Counted from the first letter of the stretch, positions 7,174-16,825 are shown. The stretch: 64,000 nucleotides of DNA from Gramella jeungdoensis (GCF_023805255.1 NZ_JAMSCK010000004.1:310001-374000), one strand, 5' to 3'. The notes: generated from the sequence alone by a model not told the origin. Made by a program: numbers and translations.

Positions 7174-9051
7174 TCACCTGATTAAGGAGAAATGCCCTTT
7201 TCTATCCGGAAAACCAGAGATCCTGATCAAATACCAGTAATCATCTGCCGGAAGATCCTTACCACGAAACTGCCCTTTCCAGCTAAAACCAGCTCCATTG
7301 CCGGTTTTTAAAAGTTTTCCGTAACGATCGAAAATATGGATTTTGGAACTTTCAAAATACTCCACACCCTTTAATTCAAAAGTGTCATTATAGCCATCGT
7401 TATTTGGGCTGATGAATTTTGGAACCACTATATGGGGAAACTCCTGACTTTCAGTTTTACAATCGGCAAGATCTTTTATGTAGGCTGTATAAATCCCTCC
7501 GGGCAGGTGCTCAAAGAAATTAGAGTTTTGGTAATTCATACCATCAATAGAATACAGGAATTCACCCTGAAATTCAGGGACGATGGTTACCGATCCTTCT
7601 TCAGAAATGATCTCTGCTATTCCAGCCTCCGGCGCAGCTTCAACCGTAAAAGTTTTTACTGAAGAACAATCATTCTGGTTCGTAATTTCTACGGAATATG
7701 TCCCGGGTGTGTCAATCCTAATACTTTGTGTGGTTTCGCCAGAATTCCATCTATATTGCTGTCCAGGCAGTTCAGCATCCAAAGAAATTTCTGAACCTGA
7801 ACATATTTGAAGAAGTTCGTCACTAACCTGGGGAACTTCATTTATGGTAAGTCTCACAGCTGTTCTGCTGCTTGGTGAACAATCGGTTCCTGTATTTCTG
7901 GCCTCTGCATAATAAACTCCGGCGGTTTGTACCAGAAAAACAGAAGTTTCCGAAGCCAGTAAATTCCCTCCAGCAGAGGCATCATACCAGTAAACACTTT
8001 CACCCTGAGCGGCTGATACACTTAGGGAAGGAACCTCTTCATCACTACAAATCCTGATATCACCATTACTTACCGGTGCCTGCGGACGTCTTATCACTTC
8101 AATAAGAAAAGGTTCTGATGCAGAACTACACTCATTTGAAGAAAGATTCACCGCGTCTTCAGCAACCTTTACCCTGAAATATTTCGTGGCAGAAATCGAG
8201 TTCGCCTCATAATCTGAAGAATTTGCACCCTGAATGTTCTGCCAGTTTTCACCGTCATCGCTACTCTGCCACTGGAAAAAATGTTGTTCATAAACAGAAT
8301 TATCTGGTGTAGCCTGCAAAGAAAGTCCAGCAGGAGTATCCTCCTCGCAAACGGTGTAAACGCCTTGACTTCCCTTATCTGCCGATATAGTTGTAAGATC
8401 ACCGCAAGATCTAAAAATAATATCATCAATGGCAAGGTCATTTCCGCAACCCCCATTTCCGTTATTGAACATTTTTAGAATCACTGTCCCCTGGCCCGGC
8501 TCGGTTGAAAAGGTTAGGGCATATTGTTCCCATTTAGGCGAAGCACTGGAATTGATATCACCGGTATCACCGGCTTTCAATAGAATAGAATCGGTTTCAT
8601 CCCAGATCTCAAAGCGTACATTAATCGGAATATCTCCGCCGGGGCAAACCCCGGTGTTACTTTTATGAACGTTAATAAGAAAAGCAGAAAATTCATAAGT
8701 AGTATTTGCACATAAACCTGTGATCCCAGTTCTGTAGAATCTCCCCGATGAAAAATCGGCGTTCACTATAAGTGCTCTTCCATTTGAAACAGTTGTCTGT
8801 GGTAATGAAGAATACCAGGTTCCAAAAGTAACCCCAAGTATATCTGAGATGGTATATTCCCCATCATATGGATCTCGTCCCTCAATAAAAGTATAACTCG
8901 TAACCCCCGGTGCAAGCTCCTGCCCTGTCCCGGTGCCTGTCCCAAAATCTTCATGAAAGATGGGATCACCTTTACTCCCACTGCAAAAGCCCAGCTGTGC
9001 CTGTACCTGTAGGCCAACTAAAAAGCAAAAAAGTAGTGCGAAAATTTTCAT
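7174..9051 (-). CDS. Large surface protein with type IX (type B) C-terminal sorting domain
   Basis: A 625-residue exported protein. A Sec signal peptide occupies about residues 1-18 (ending VQAQ). An N-terminal beta-rich domain (about 25-215) resembles carbohydrate- or ligand-binding jelly rolls and carries several cysteines. Two to three Ig-like repeats follow (about 220-470; one includes VYWYDASAGGNLLASE). The last 90 residues form the gliding-motility-associated/type B sorting domain: FISPNNDGYNDTF, then IFDRYGKLL, and the ending GHFSLIR. Such proteins cross the outer membrane through the type IX system and act as adhesins or at the cell surface. The ligand is unknown. Confidence 0.88.
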   Translation of the reverse strand: MKIFALLFCFLVGLQVQAQLGFCSGSKGDPIFHEDFGTGTGTGQELAPGVTSYTFIEGRDPYDGEYTISDILGVTFGTWYSSLPQTTVSNGRALIVNADFSSGRFYRTGITGLCANTTYEFSAFLINVHKSNTGVCPGGDIPINVRFEIWDETDSILLKAGDTGDINSSASPKWEQYALTFSTEPGQGTVILKMFNNGNGGCGNDLAIDDIIFRSCGDLTTISADKGSQGVYTVCEEDTPAGLSLQATPDNSVYEQHFFQWQSSDDGENWQNIQGANSSDYEANSISATKYFRVKVAEDAVNLSSNECSSASEPFLIEVIRRPQAPVSNGDIRICSDEEVPSLSVSAAQGESVYWYDASAGGNLLASETSVFLVQTAGVYYAEARNTGTDCSPSSRTAVRLTINEVPQVSDELLQICSGSEISLDAELPGQQYRWNSGETTQSIRIDTPGTYSVEITNQNDCSSVKTFTVEAAPEAGIAEIISEEGSVTIVPEFQGEFLYSIDGMNYQNSNFFEHLPGGIYTAYIKDLADCKTESQEFPHIVVPKFISPNNDGYNDTFELKGVEYFESSKIHIFDRYGKLLKTGNGAGFSWKGQFRGKDLPADDYWYLIRISGFPDRKGHFSLIR

Positions 9052-9059
9052 TTGAAATT

Positions 9060-9572
9060 TTATAAGAAACGGTCCATTAGTCTGTTAAATTTATAGCTAT
9101 TATCCCAATTCTGTGCTTCGGTTTCTTCCCCAATTTTATGTATGCGGCTTAAAAATTCATTAGAAATGCCCTTATCTATCACAAAATTCACGGCCTGTTC
9201 ATAAGATTTGAACATACTTTTTTGAAAGGCTTCAGTTATATTTTCCTTGTCCTTTGAATAAGCCTGTGCGATCTCAATATTATAAAACATAACTTCGGCA
9301 AGGTAATGAGGTTCCATTTCCAGTTTTAAGAAATGCTTTATAAGCTTTTGAGCCACCGATCTTCTCTTCTTGGGTTTCCTGTTACTTACCGGAAAATATT
9401 CCTTAGATATTTTGAATTTAGCCTCCTTTACGAGCTTTTCCTCATTTGGGTTGAAAACAAAATTATAATAGACCCTAACATCATCAAAGCGTTCATACAG
9501 ATCCATGATTTGTTCCTCCAGATCTTCCTTCTGAAGGGATTTTACATATTTCTTAAAAGCACGCTTACTCAT
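9060..9572 (-). CDS. DUF6155 family protein
   Basis: A 170-residue soluble, helical, Lys- and Glu-rich protein with no signal peptide. From memory it fits family DUF6155, which is found in many Bacteroidota and some Firmicutes and has no known function. The FNPNEEKLVKEAKFKISKEY segment near residues 40-60 and the KKRRSVAQKLIKHF segment near 67-82 are the parts I recognise. It lies between the FUSC membrane protein (5-base gap) and the surface protein (8-base gap), all on the minus strand, so the three may share a transcript. Family assignment is moderately sure. Confidence 0.65.
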   Translation of the reverse strand: MSKRAFKKYVKSLQKEDLEEQIMDLYERFDDVRVYYNFVFNPNEEKLVKEAKFKISKEYFPVSNRKPKKRRSVAQKLIKHFLKLEMEPHYLAEVMFYNIEIAQAYSKDKENITEAFQKSMFKSYEQAVNFVIDKGISNEFLSRIHKIGEETEAQNWDNSYKFNRLMDRFL

Positions 9573-9577
9573 GTTAT

Positions 9578-11815
9578 TTATTTTAATCTGTTTACTTTTT
9601 CCTGGAGCTTTTCAGAAATATCAAGCAACCATTCTAACTGGCCTGTTATCAGATATGCCTCCTGAAGCAAATACCTGGTCTTTCGCTCTATGTTTCTCTT
9701 ACCAGCTTCGATCTCTTTGTCTCTTTCCTCGGCCAATAGATCAAATTTCTGATGGAGCGACTTGGCTGCATTTGAAATTTGCGGATCAATATTTTGGAGA
9801 AGCTTCTTTCCTTCCAGGATATTGATCGTATTATTTAAATTGGTTGAGATCGCTTTATAAAATATTTCAAAATCTGATGAGGCCCTGGTAGTGGGATGTG
9901 TTCTTATATAGGTACCCATTGATGCCAGGGCCGACAGAAATGTCTGATTCAGTTCAACGATCTCATATATGAGCCCTAATTTTTTTTGACGGGATTTAGG
10001 TTCCTGTGTCATCCTCTGAAAAGACGCACTAAGAGTGCCCATCTCGAGAAATGCTTTTTTCCGGCTAAGTTTATATGAAACGGGGAGTTTATCTTTTTTA
10101 TGGTAAAACCAGTCTATTTCAGAAAGATAAACCTGATTGGCTTTTACCGAATCAGCAATAACCTTGTTTATATTCTGCAACTCCCATTTTGGCCAGAAGA
10201 TAAGATTACCAAGAGCCGCCAGCCCCGCACCTACTATGGTATCCAGTATTCGATATTGTATTACATCAAGAACATCAGGTTTTAAAAGAGCATAGATAAA
10301 AATAATACTTAGGGTTATAAATATGGCTGCAGTTGTGTAATTACGCTGAATGAGCGAAAAGGCCAGTGTAAGAGACAACAAACCCAATATTGCATAGACA
10401 GTGCTGTTTTGAGTAAGAAATACTATTGCGATCGCAAGAGCTCCACCTATCAGGGTACCAACTATACGTTTCCTGGTCCTTTGTTTGGTAAGTCCATAAT
10501 TGGGTCTCATTATTACTATGATGGTGAGAAGGATCCAGTAAGAATTCTGAACCGAAAAATAAGCCCCTACCAGATATCCAATAAGTACCACCACAGATAA
10601 CCTTAGAGAATGTCTGAAAATCCCTGAATCAAAATTGAAGTTGGTCGCCAGGGTCCTGAAACTATAATCCTGATGGCTTAAAAACTTTCGAAATTCTTTT
10701 GCTTTATAGACCAGTTTATTGTTCACTTCCAGATTACGGAGAATGCGATCTATATTATTTAATTTCTGAGCCTGTTTTGACTGATAATCGAATAGATTCC
10801 TCAATAAGAGTAAGGCCTCTCTCTTTTGACTTATATCAACCTTATCCCTCATGTTAAGAAGGACTTCTTTTGTGGATCTAACATATTTTGGAATCACATT
10901 TTCCGGAACCTCGGAGTTTTTGTGAAGGGCGGAAGCAACCTGGTCTAACTGCTCTGCCATTTTGAGGGTTAACTGGGTAAATACATCAAGTTCTTCCCGG
11001 TGATCTTTAAGACCTTCTTTCATCTTCTGGTATTCCAAAGGATTTGCCATCGCCAGTTCAAGGATATCTACCAGGTCTATAAAAATGAGCAACCTGTTTC
11101 GGGTATAACCAGAATTTCCGGAAGATCTGCGGGAGCTAAGCAAAATTTCGCGAAGGCGCTCATGACGTTCATTAAGTTCTCCCTGTTTTATAAATATCTC
11201 TTTTTGCAATTCTTCCATATCTGAACTCTCACTTAAGAGTCCTGACCTTAGCCGTAGATATTCAGCTGTTAGTTCCATGGTTTCGGCAAGCAGCTGTTCT
11301 GTGGCACGCTTGGGCCTTATAAAATACCAGCTTAGACTTATCAAAAGATACCAGAGTCCTCCAGACAATATAAGCAATGCTTTTTGCCATATTTCAATTC
11401 CTGAAGAAATATTGGCAAAACTTAATACAACTGCAAGAAGACCAGAAAATGTAACCAGTGAAGCCCTGAAACCATAAACTGATAAATATGAAACTCCAAA
11501 CATCATAATTAACAGCATTGGAATTACCGTCCATAAAGAACTACTCGCATAACCCGCGATCAAAAAAGAAAGGCTTCCCAGTAAAGCTGCAAATAAAATT
11601 CCTAAGACCTTATGTTTAAAACTGCCGGGCACATCACTTGGAGAAGACAATAGACAGCCCATCGCAAGACCTATCCCTATCTCAAGTTTCCCCGCGTTTG
11701 AAAAAATTGATATTGGCAAAACAATGGCAATAGTGAGGACGATAGCCTTTGAGAAATCGGTACTCCTCAGGAACTTTATAAAATCGTTTTGATATTGCTT
11801 AAGTCTATTGGTCAA
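9578..11815 (-). CDS. FUSC/YccS-YhfK-type inner-membrane protein
   Basis: A 745-residue membrane protein with two similar halves: hydrophobic segments near 24-170 and again near 400-530, each followed by a long helical cytoplasmic part. The second half holds the FUSC_2 signature VIMRPNYGLTKQRTRKRIVGT. This is the architecture of the YccS/YhfK and AaeB family (fusaric-acid-resistance-like). Some members export aromatic carboxylic acids, but the substrate here is unknown. It is the first gene of a possible operon with DUF6155 (5-base gap). Assignment to the family is sure, to a transported compound not. Confidence 0.87.
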   Translation of the reverse strand: MTNRLKQYQNDFIKFLRSTDFSKAIVLTIAIVLPISIFSNAGKLEIGIGLAMGCLLSSPSDVPGSFKHKVLGILFAALLGSLSFLIAGYASSSLWTVIPMLLIMMFGVSYLSVYGFRASLVTFSGLLAVVLSFANISSGIEIWQKALLILSGGLWYLLISLSWYFIRPKRATEQLLAETMELTAEYLRLRSGLLSESSDMEELQKEIFIKQGELNERHERLREILLSSRRSSGNSGYTRNRLLIFIDLVDILELAMANPLEYQKMKEGLKDHREELDVFTQLTLKMAEQLDQVASALHKNSEVPENVIPKYVRSTKEVLLNMRDKVDISQKREALLLLRNLFDYQSKQAQKLNNIDRILRNLEVNNKLVYKAKEFRKFLSHQDYSFRTLATNFNFDSGIFRHSLRLSVVVLIGYLVGAYFSVQNSYWILLTIIVIMRPNYGLTKQRTRKRIVGTLIGGALAIAIVFLTQNSTVYAILGLLSLTLAFSLIQRNYTTAAIFITLSIIFIYALLKPDVLDVIQYRILDTIVGAGLAALGNLIFWPKWELQNINKVIADSVKANQVYLSEIDWFYHKKDKLPVSYKLSRKKAFLEMGTLSASFQRMTQEPKSRQKKLGLIYEIVELNQTFLSALASMGTYIRTHPTTRASSDFEIFYKAISTNLNNTINILEGKKLLQNIDPQISNAAKSLHQKFDLLAEERDKEIEAGKRNIERKTRYLLQEAYLITGQLEWLLDISEKLQEKVNRLK

Positions 11816-11901
11816 ATTTCGTGTGTTTCAGGTCGTGAAATTACAGGATTAGCTGCAATAAGCTCAAAGATTAATTCAAATATCAGGATTTAAGGAGAAA
11901 T

Positions 11902-11927
11902 TGGCATATGTTATTTGCTGAATGCCA
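11902..11927. repeat. Short inverted repeat before the MDR oxidoreductase
   Basis: Arms TGGCAT (11902-11907) and ATGCCA (11922-11927) lie about 35 bases upstream of the ATG of the oxidoreductase gene, where an operator could sit. It is short enough to be chance. Confidence 0.25.
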
Positions 11928-11962
11928 TATTTCACAGTAATTTCAAAAGAAAAATTCAGGAA

Positions 11963-12958
11963 ATGAACGATCAGATTATACTTAAAAACAGACCAAAAGG
12001 AAAACCTTCAGAAGATAATTTCGAGTTGCAGGAAATTGAAACAGGTAAACCTAAAGCAGGAGAAGTGCTTCTGGAAAGCAAATATATTTCGGTAGACCCC
12101 TATCTAAGAGGAAGAATGCGAGATGAGGAATCTTATATAGAACCATTTAAGGTGGAAGAACCGATAGAGTCCATGATCGTGGCAGAAGTTACAGATTCCA
12201 GAAACCCAAACTTTTCAAAAGGAGACCATGTTATTGGAATGCTTGACTGGAAGAAACTACAGATCAATTCCGGTGAAAATCTTAGAAAGGTAGATAAATC
12301 CCTTGCCCCTCTTTCAGCTTATCTTGGAGTTTTAGGACTTACTGGACTAACCGCTTTTCTGGCTCTTGATAAAATAGGTGACCTTAAGTCGGGAGAAACT
12401 TTACTGGTCTCTGGAGCAGCAGGTGCAGTGGGAAGCATTGTTGGCCAGATAGGAAAAATTAAAAAGTGCAGGGTTGTGGGTATCGCAGGTAGCGATGAAA
12501 AAATAGAACATATCAGGAATAGATTCGGTTTTGATGCAGGCATTAATTACAAGGATACTAAAGATATGACCAAGGCTATAGCTGAAGCATGCCCTGATGG
12601 AGTTGATGTTTATTTTGATAATGTGGGCGGAGAAATCCTGGATGCTGCGTTACAAAATATAAACAAAGCTGCACGCATCATCAATTGCGGAGCTATTTCG
12701 ATCTATAATTCTACCGAAGTTCCTATGGGGCCAAGACCTGAAGGTATTCTTATCAAAAAATCGGCACTGATGCAGGGATTCCTGGTTCGTGATCATATTA
12801 AGGATTATGAAAGAGCCATCCAGGAACTGGCAGGTTGGTTGAAAGAAGGAAAACTTACTTATGATGAAACCATAATTGAAGGATTTGATAAAACGCCTAA
12901 AGCCTTTATTCAGCTTTTTGAAGGCCGTAATATTGGTAAAATGCTGGTGAAAGTCTAA
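11963..12958 (+). CDS. NADP-dependent MDR oxidoreductase (prostaglandin reductase/CurA type)
   Basis: A 331-residue zinc-free medium-chain reductase of the leukotriene B4 12-hydroxydehydrogenase/curcumin reductase type. These enzymes use NADPH to reduce the double bond of alpha,beta-unsaturated ketones and aldehydes. The start is set at the ATG at 11963 (MNDQIILKNRPKG), the usual N terminus of the family; an upstream TTG at 11915 would add 16 atypical residues. Visible motifs are YISVDPYLRGRM (41-52), the Rossmann GAAGAVGS (151-158) and FDNVGGEILD. No structural-zinc cysteines are present. It is probably a detoxifying enzyme. It ends in a bidirectional terminator shared with the convergent SDR. 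Confidence 0.88.
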   Translation: MNDQIILKNRPKGKPSEDNFELQEIETGKPKAGEVLLESKYISVDPYLRGRMRDEESYIEPFKVEEPIESMIVAEVTDSRNPNFSKGDHVIGMLDWKKLQINSGENLRKVDKSLAPLSAYLGVLGLTGLTAFLALDKIGDLKSGETLLVSGAAGAVGSIVGQIGKIKKCRVVGIAGSDEKIEHIRNRFGFDAGINYKDTKDMTKAIAEACPDGVDVYFDNVGGEILDAALQNINKAARIINCGAISIYNSTEVPMGPRPEGILIKKSALMQGFLVRDHIKDYERAIQELAGWLKEGKLTYDETIIEGFDKTPKAFIQLFEGRNIGKMLVKV

Positions 12959-12966
12959 GCAAAAAA

Positions 12967-12987
12967 GGTCCGGAAATATTCCGGACC
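12967..12987. terminator. Bidirectional intrinsic terminator
   Basis: A stem GGTCCGGAA/TTCCGGACC with a three-base loop. It has a run of A on the left and T-rich sequence on the right, so it can stop transcription from both the oxidoreductase (+) and the SDR (-). Confidence 0.85.
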
Positions 12988-13009
12988 TTTTAATTTTTTA
13001 TTGTCTAAT

Positions 13010-13759
13010 TTATTGAGCCTGCTCGGTAGGCATTATATAAACATCATTTATATTCGCTCTTTTAGGCTGGGAAAGCGTATACGATATAGATTCAGCAATA
13101 TCTTCAGCCTGAAGCGGGGTCATATCCTCAAAATTTGAAAGCAGTCCCTCTTTGATCTCATCATCAGTTATTGTCTGTGTCAACTCGGTTTCAACAAATC
13201 CGGGCTCAATTGAGGTTACATTGATATTGAAATTAGGAGCTAACTCCTGTCTTAAGCCCTCCGAGAACATTTTAACAGCAGCTTTAGTCGCGCAGTAAAC
13301 TGCACCTCCGGGATAGATCTTACGGCCGGCACTGGAAGATATATTAATAATATTACCGCTCTTCTGTTCCATCATAGTAGGCAGAACAGCTGAAACACCA
13401 TTAAGCACTCCTTTAATATTTACATCAACCATTTTATCCCATTCATCTGTATGCAGATTCTTCACATATGAAAGTGGCATTAGCCCGGCGTTGTTTACTA
13501 ACGCATCAATACTATTAAATTCACTTTTGGTCTTATCCACTACCTTTTGAAAATCCTCTTTCTTCGTAACATCTCCTGCTACTACCAGGGCTTTCCCTGC
13601 ATTTTCCTTATCGATCTTAGATTTAAGTTCCTTCAGCCTCTCCTCTCTTCTTGCCGTTAATACCACGTTAGCTCCTTCTTTAGCAAGCTTGAGTGCCGTT
13701 GCCTCTCCAATTCCACTTGAAGCTCCAGTGATAATTACGGTTTTTCCTTTAATACTCAT
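13010..13759 (-). CDS. SDR family oxidoreductase (YdfG-like)
   Basis: A 249-residue classical short-chain dehydrogenase. The NAD(P) loop TGASSGIG is at 11-18, an Arg pair after strand 2 (TARREER, 36-41) suggests NADP preference, NNAG is at 89-92, and the catalytic residues are Ser 141-143, Tyr155 and Lys159 (YCATK). It resembles YdfG-type 3-hydroxy acid/serine dehydrogenases, but many SDRs share this outline and the substrate is uncertain. A second SDR lies upstream on the same strand, separated by a terminator, so the two are probably transcribed apart. Confidence 0.86.
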   Translation of the reverse strand: MSIKGKTVIITGASSGIGEATALKLAKEGANVVLTARREERLKELKSKIDKENAGKALVVAGDVTKKEDFQKVVDKTKSEFNSIDALVNNAGLMPLSYVKNLHTDEWDKMVDVNIKGVLNGVSAVLPTMMEQKSGNIINISSSAGRKIYPGGAVYCATKAAVKMFSEGLRQELAPNFNINVTSIEPGFVETELTQTITDDEIKEGLLSNFEDMTPLQAEDIAESISYTLSQPKRANINDVYIMPTEQAQ

Positions 13760-13893
13760 TTCTTATTTTGTTTTTGATTCTCTCAAAAATACTGCTTTGA
13801 AAACCGAAAAGCTGAGCAATATCGGGCTTTGTAATGATTTTAACCCCTGTAACCCGCAGGTGTTAATTTTTTAAATATTGTTTAAATAAAAAA

Positions 13894-13915
13894 ACCGGAT
13901 CAGGCGTGATCCGGT
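13894..13915 (-). terminator. Intrinsic terminator of the second SDR gene
   Basis: A stem ACCGGATCA (13894-13902) with TGATCCGGT (13907-13915). On the minus strand it is followed by seven T. It ends the gene that stops at 13939. Confidence 0.85.
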
Positions 13916-13938
13916 ATTATTAAAAAGGGAATAAATTT

Positions 13939-14649
13939 TTATTTTTTGGGAGGTTGCGAAGGTCTTACTTCGATCTTACTTGGCAAGGTACGCGGATTCA
14001 TTTTCAGCAGATCTCCAACCAGTTCCCCTATGTCTTCGATCTGTATCTTCCAGGCATCCTCTTCGGTAGGTTCATTATCATTAAAGTAGGTAGCCACAGA
14101 ACCAGGCATGATAGTGCTTACCTTCACTCCTTTATCCCTCAGGTCCAGCATTACAGCCTGGGTAAATCCGGTAAGACCAAATTTACTGGCGTTATAAGCC
14201 GCTCCACCAGCAAAGAAATTGGTACCGGCAAGACTCGAGATGGTAATAATGTATCCTTCTGATTCCTTAAGAGCATCCACGCAGGCTTTGATACTGTAAA
14301 AAACTCCGGTAAGGTTGGTGTCTATCGTTTCTTTCCACTGGTCTGTAGTAAGATCTTCAACCGAACCAAAATGACCAATCCCTGCGTTTGCTACAAGTAC
14401 GTCCAGCCTTTTCCATTTGTCCAGTAATTCATTTACAACTTTCTTCTGACTTTCAAAGTTCCTGACATCAGCCTCAAGACCAATGATCTCTCCATAATCA
14501 GAAAGTTTATCGGCTGCCTTCTCGGCTGCAGATAGCGATCTGCTGGTTACCGCCACTTTATATCCCATTTGCAATAAAGTTTTGGCAACACCATAACCTA
14601 TTCCTTTACTTCCTCCGGTTACCAGAGCTGTTTTATTTTCGCTACTCAT
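13939..14649 (-). CDS. SDR family oxidoreductase
   Basis: A 236-residue classical short-chain dehydrogenase, with cofactor loop TGGSKGIG (11-18), ANAG (87-90), catalytic Ser138-139 and Tyr152/Lys156 (YNASK). It resembles 3-oxoacyl-ACP reductase/FabG-like and sepiapterin-like SDRs, but the substrate is not known. The C terminus (LPSKIEVRPSQPPKK) is a recurring ending in this group. It stands alone: promoter region in the 216-base gap upstream, terminator directly downstream. Confidence 0.85.
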   Translation of the reverse strand: MSSENKTALVTGGSKGIGYGVAKTLLQMGYKVAVTSRSLSAAEKAADKLSDYGEIIGLEADVRNFESQKKVVNELLDKWKRLDVLVANAGIGHFGSVEDLTTDQWKETIDTNLTGVFYSIKACVDALKESEGYIITISSLAGTNFFAGGAAYNASKFGLTGFTQAVMLDLRDKGVKVSTIMPGSVATYFNDNEPTEEDAWKIQIEDIGELVGDLLKMNPRTLPSKIEVRPSQPPKK

Positions 14650-14710
14650 AATTTATTTTTTGATGATTAAAGCTACTAAAGACGCTTATCGTGCTGAAAT
14701 TAAAAGCTCT

Positions 14711-14776
14711 AAGATTCTGTTAATTTTAAAGGTTAAATACTTTATAAAACCGGATAAAAATCTTTTATAGAATCTT
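14711..14776. repeat. Inverted repeat upstream of the 14866 gene
   Basis: AAGATTCT (14711-14718) and AGAATCTT (14769-14776) are perfect 8-base inverted arms spaced 50 bases apart. The right arm ends 8 bases before the -7 box, so it could be part of a control site. Spacing and AT-richness make chance possible. Confidence 0.25.
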
Positions 14777-14784
14777 AAAAAAAC

Positions 14785-14792
14785 TAACTTTG
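14785..14792 (+). promoter_or_regulatory. -7 box (TAACTTTG)
   Basis: A perfect TAnnTTTG match, 73 bases before the TTG start of the 14866 gene, implying a leader of about 68 nucleotides. Confidence 0.5.
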
Positions 14793-14865
14793 TCATCGTA
14801 AAAAATTAAGCTGTTCGTAATTGTAGTATCGAATATTAGCACTCACCAAAATTAACAGAGATACC

Positions 14866-15243
14866 TTGGAAAATATAAAAGCACAGAAGCTATTAAATAA
14901 GATACAGCGCGACCTAATGCGCAATGGTATAATCATCAATACTCTTGTAGAAGATCTAAAAGAATTAAGGAAGCTGGTTGTTGAAGAAAATATTCCTTTG
15001 CTAGCTAAAGTTATTAGGTTAACATATGAGCATATTGATGAGAATGAAGGCTTTTTAATAGCTATTCCTGAAGATGAACCATTGGAAGATGAAGCTGAAA
15101 CTGAAGTAGCTGAAGAGGTAACAGGACAGGAAAGTTTAGAATATATGTTTTCCCTTATGGCCGACCATTCAAATAAACTTAATGAAATGGAGCTTCGGGA
15201 GTATGTGAAGGCTTTAAAAGAACATGCCGGAGAAGACTATTAG
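14866..15243 (+). CDS. Conserved hypothetical acidic protein
   Basis: A 125-residue soluble protein, start TTG at 14866. The first ATG in frame would remove 17 residues of an amphipathic helix, so the TTG is preferred. Residues 1-60 are helical (LLNKIQRDLMRNGIIINTLVEDL), followed by a Glu-rich linker (about 68-88, EDEPLEDEAETEVAEEV) and a second helix pair. I do not recognise a known domain; proteins of this sort are common in Flavobacteriaceae. It is separated from the VTT membrane protein downstream by 75 bases. Confidence 0.6.
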   Translation: MENIKAQKLLNKIQRDLMRNGIIINTLVEDLKELRKLVVEENIPLLAKVIRLTYEHIDENEGFLIAIPEDEPLEDEAETEVAEEVTGQESLEYMFSLMADHSNKLNEMELREYVKALKEHAGEDY

Positions 15244-15318
15244 ACAGTTTTCTTTGATCATATCTACCCTACTTCAGCCCAAAGACTTCTGAAATTGCTA
15301 TAAAAGAATTTTAAATTA

Positions 15319-15936
15319 ATGAAAGAGAAAGCGAAATCTAAAAAGAAGTCGCGAATCCGTTTGTTGCATCAATATTACCATTATACAGGCTTTTATTCCT
15401 TTGTATGGAAAAGCTTAAAAAAGGCTGTATTACCAATTTTAATTTTTGTTGGAGCATTATGGGCCATAGATCATTATCTTCTGGATATTGAAGATATGCT
15501 GGTTACGATTACCCAAACCTATGCTCCATTAGAAGTTCTTGGTATTTTCTTTTTATCTGAATCTCTCCTGGGGATTGTTCCTCCCGAGTTGTTTATCGCC
15601 TGGGCCGGAAAATCTGTAAGCCCTTTCATATACCTAAGCCTTCTTGCCACGGCTTCTTATCTGGGAGGTATCGTTTCCTATTTTATGGGAGTAGGTATTA
15701 CAAAAATACCCGCCGTTCATGAAGCCATGGAATCCAAAATGGCCAAACATATTAAGAATACCAGAAAATGGGGTGGTTTTCTAATAGTGGTAGGAGCTTT
15801 ACTACCTATTCCATTTGCAATGACCAGTATTGCTGCAGGCATTATCAGGTTTCCATTTTCCAGCTATCTAATCTTCGGAATGCTGAGATATGCTCGATTC
15901 TATTTGTATTCCCTTGTAATTTTTGAAATGGTTTAA
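15319..15936 (+). CDS. VTT/DedA-like membrane protein
   Basis: A 205-residue inner-membrane protein. A basic N terminus (KEKAKSKKKSRIRLL) precedes a transmembrane helix near 38-57. The core then follows the VTT (SNARE-associated/DedA) pattern: re-entrant ESLLGIVPPELFIAWAG near 80-96, a glycine-rich helix, then GGFLIVVGALLPIPFAMTSIAAG near 150-173. DedA-family proteins move or flip lipid carriers and affect envelope homeostasis, but this divergent member has no assigned role. The Pro/Gly pattern of the re-entrant loop is the main evidence. Confidence 0.75.
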   Translation: MKEKAKSKKKSRIRLLHQYYHYTGFYSFVWKSLKKAVLPILIFVGALWAIDHYLLDIEDMLVTITQTYAPLEVLGIFFLSESLLGIVPPELFIAWAGKSVSPFIYLSLLATASYLGGIVSYFMGVGITKIPAVHEAMESKMAKHIKNTRKWGGFLIVVGALLPIPFAMTSIAAGIIRFPFSSYLIFGMLRYARFYLYSLVIFEMV

Positions 15937-16029
15937 CTATTAAGTTTCTTAATTTTTAAACTTTTCATAAGGCTTAAGGTTAAGAGCCGTATATATTCTA
16001 TATTGGATTAACCAACCAAAATTCACTGC

Positions 16030-16806
16030 ATGGATTCAAAGATCCAGAAAATGGCTCGTACCGGTTATATCGCCAAGGGAATTGTATATGCTATTACCGG
16101 GATCCTTACATTATTGGCTACGCTCAATATGGGTGGTAAGCAATCAGGAAAAACAGAGGTAATAGAATTTCTACAGAAACAGGCCTTTGGAAATGTGCTA
16201 CTTGTTCTATTAGCTGCTGGTTTTCTTTGCTATGTAGGCTGGAGATTTGTTCAGGCTTTCATGGATCCTGAAAATATAGGCAGTGATGATAAGGGAATAC
16301 TGAACCGAATAGGTTTTTTCATCAGTGGTCTTATATACCTTTCCCTGGCTGGTTTTACCATTAAAAAGTTAATCGATGCCGGATCATCGGATGGTGATGA
16401 AATGACATTTGCAATTCTATCCGGAAAATTCGGGGTGTTTGTTTTTGTTGTCGCAGGACTTTCTTTCGCGGGAAAAAGTATCTACCAGTTCAGAAAAGCA
16501 TTTTTAGGAAACTTCCTGAAAAAATTTAACTATAAGTCGGTAAAAGACCATACAAGAAGAATGATCATCAAAAATACGGCATACCTTGGTGTTTTTTCCA
16601 GGGGTATTGTTTTTGGCGTACTCGGTTTTATCTTTCTTAGGGCAGCATATTACTCTAATACCACTGAAATAAAAGATACGAATGATGCCTTTTCTTTTTT
16701 AAGCCACTCTTATGGCGCGTGGTTAATGGGCATAGTCTCTGCCGGATTTGTTTGTTATGGCGTCTTTATGTTTGCAACTGCTAAATACAGAATTTTTAAT
16801 GTGTAA
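16030..16806 (+). CDS. DUF1206 membrane protein
   Basis: A 258-residue membrane protein built of three two-helix repeats (about 10-75, 95-155 and 175-250), each with the pattern A-R-x-G-x-x-x-[KR]-G-x-x-[YF]-x-x-x-G. The first copy is ARTGYIAKGIVYAITG; the third, FSRGIVFGVLGFIF. This is characteristic of DUF1206. Function is unknown. A YqaE/Pmp3 peptide gene starts 19 bases after its stop, so they may be co-transcribed. Both are small envelope proteins often linked to stress conditions. Confidence 0.85.
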   Translation: MDSKIQKMARTGYIAKGIVYAITGILTLLATLNMGGKQSGKTEVIEFLQKQAFGNVLLVLLAAGFLCYVGWRFVQAFMDPENIGSDDKGILNRIGFFISGLIYLSLAGFTIKKLIDAGSSDGDEMTFAILSGKFGVFVFVVAGLSFAGKSIYQFRKAFLGNFLKKFNYKSVKDHTRRMIIKNTAYLGVFSRGIVFGVLGFIFLRAAYYSNTTEIKDTNDAFSFLSHSYGAWLMGIVSAGFVCYGVFMFATAKYRIFNV

Positions 16807-16825
16807 CTAATTAAAACCAATAGAT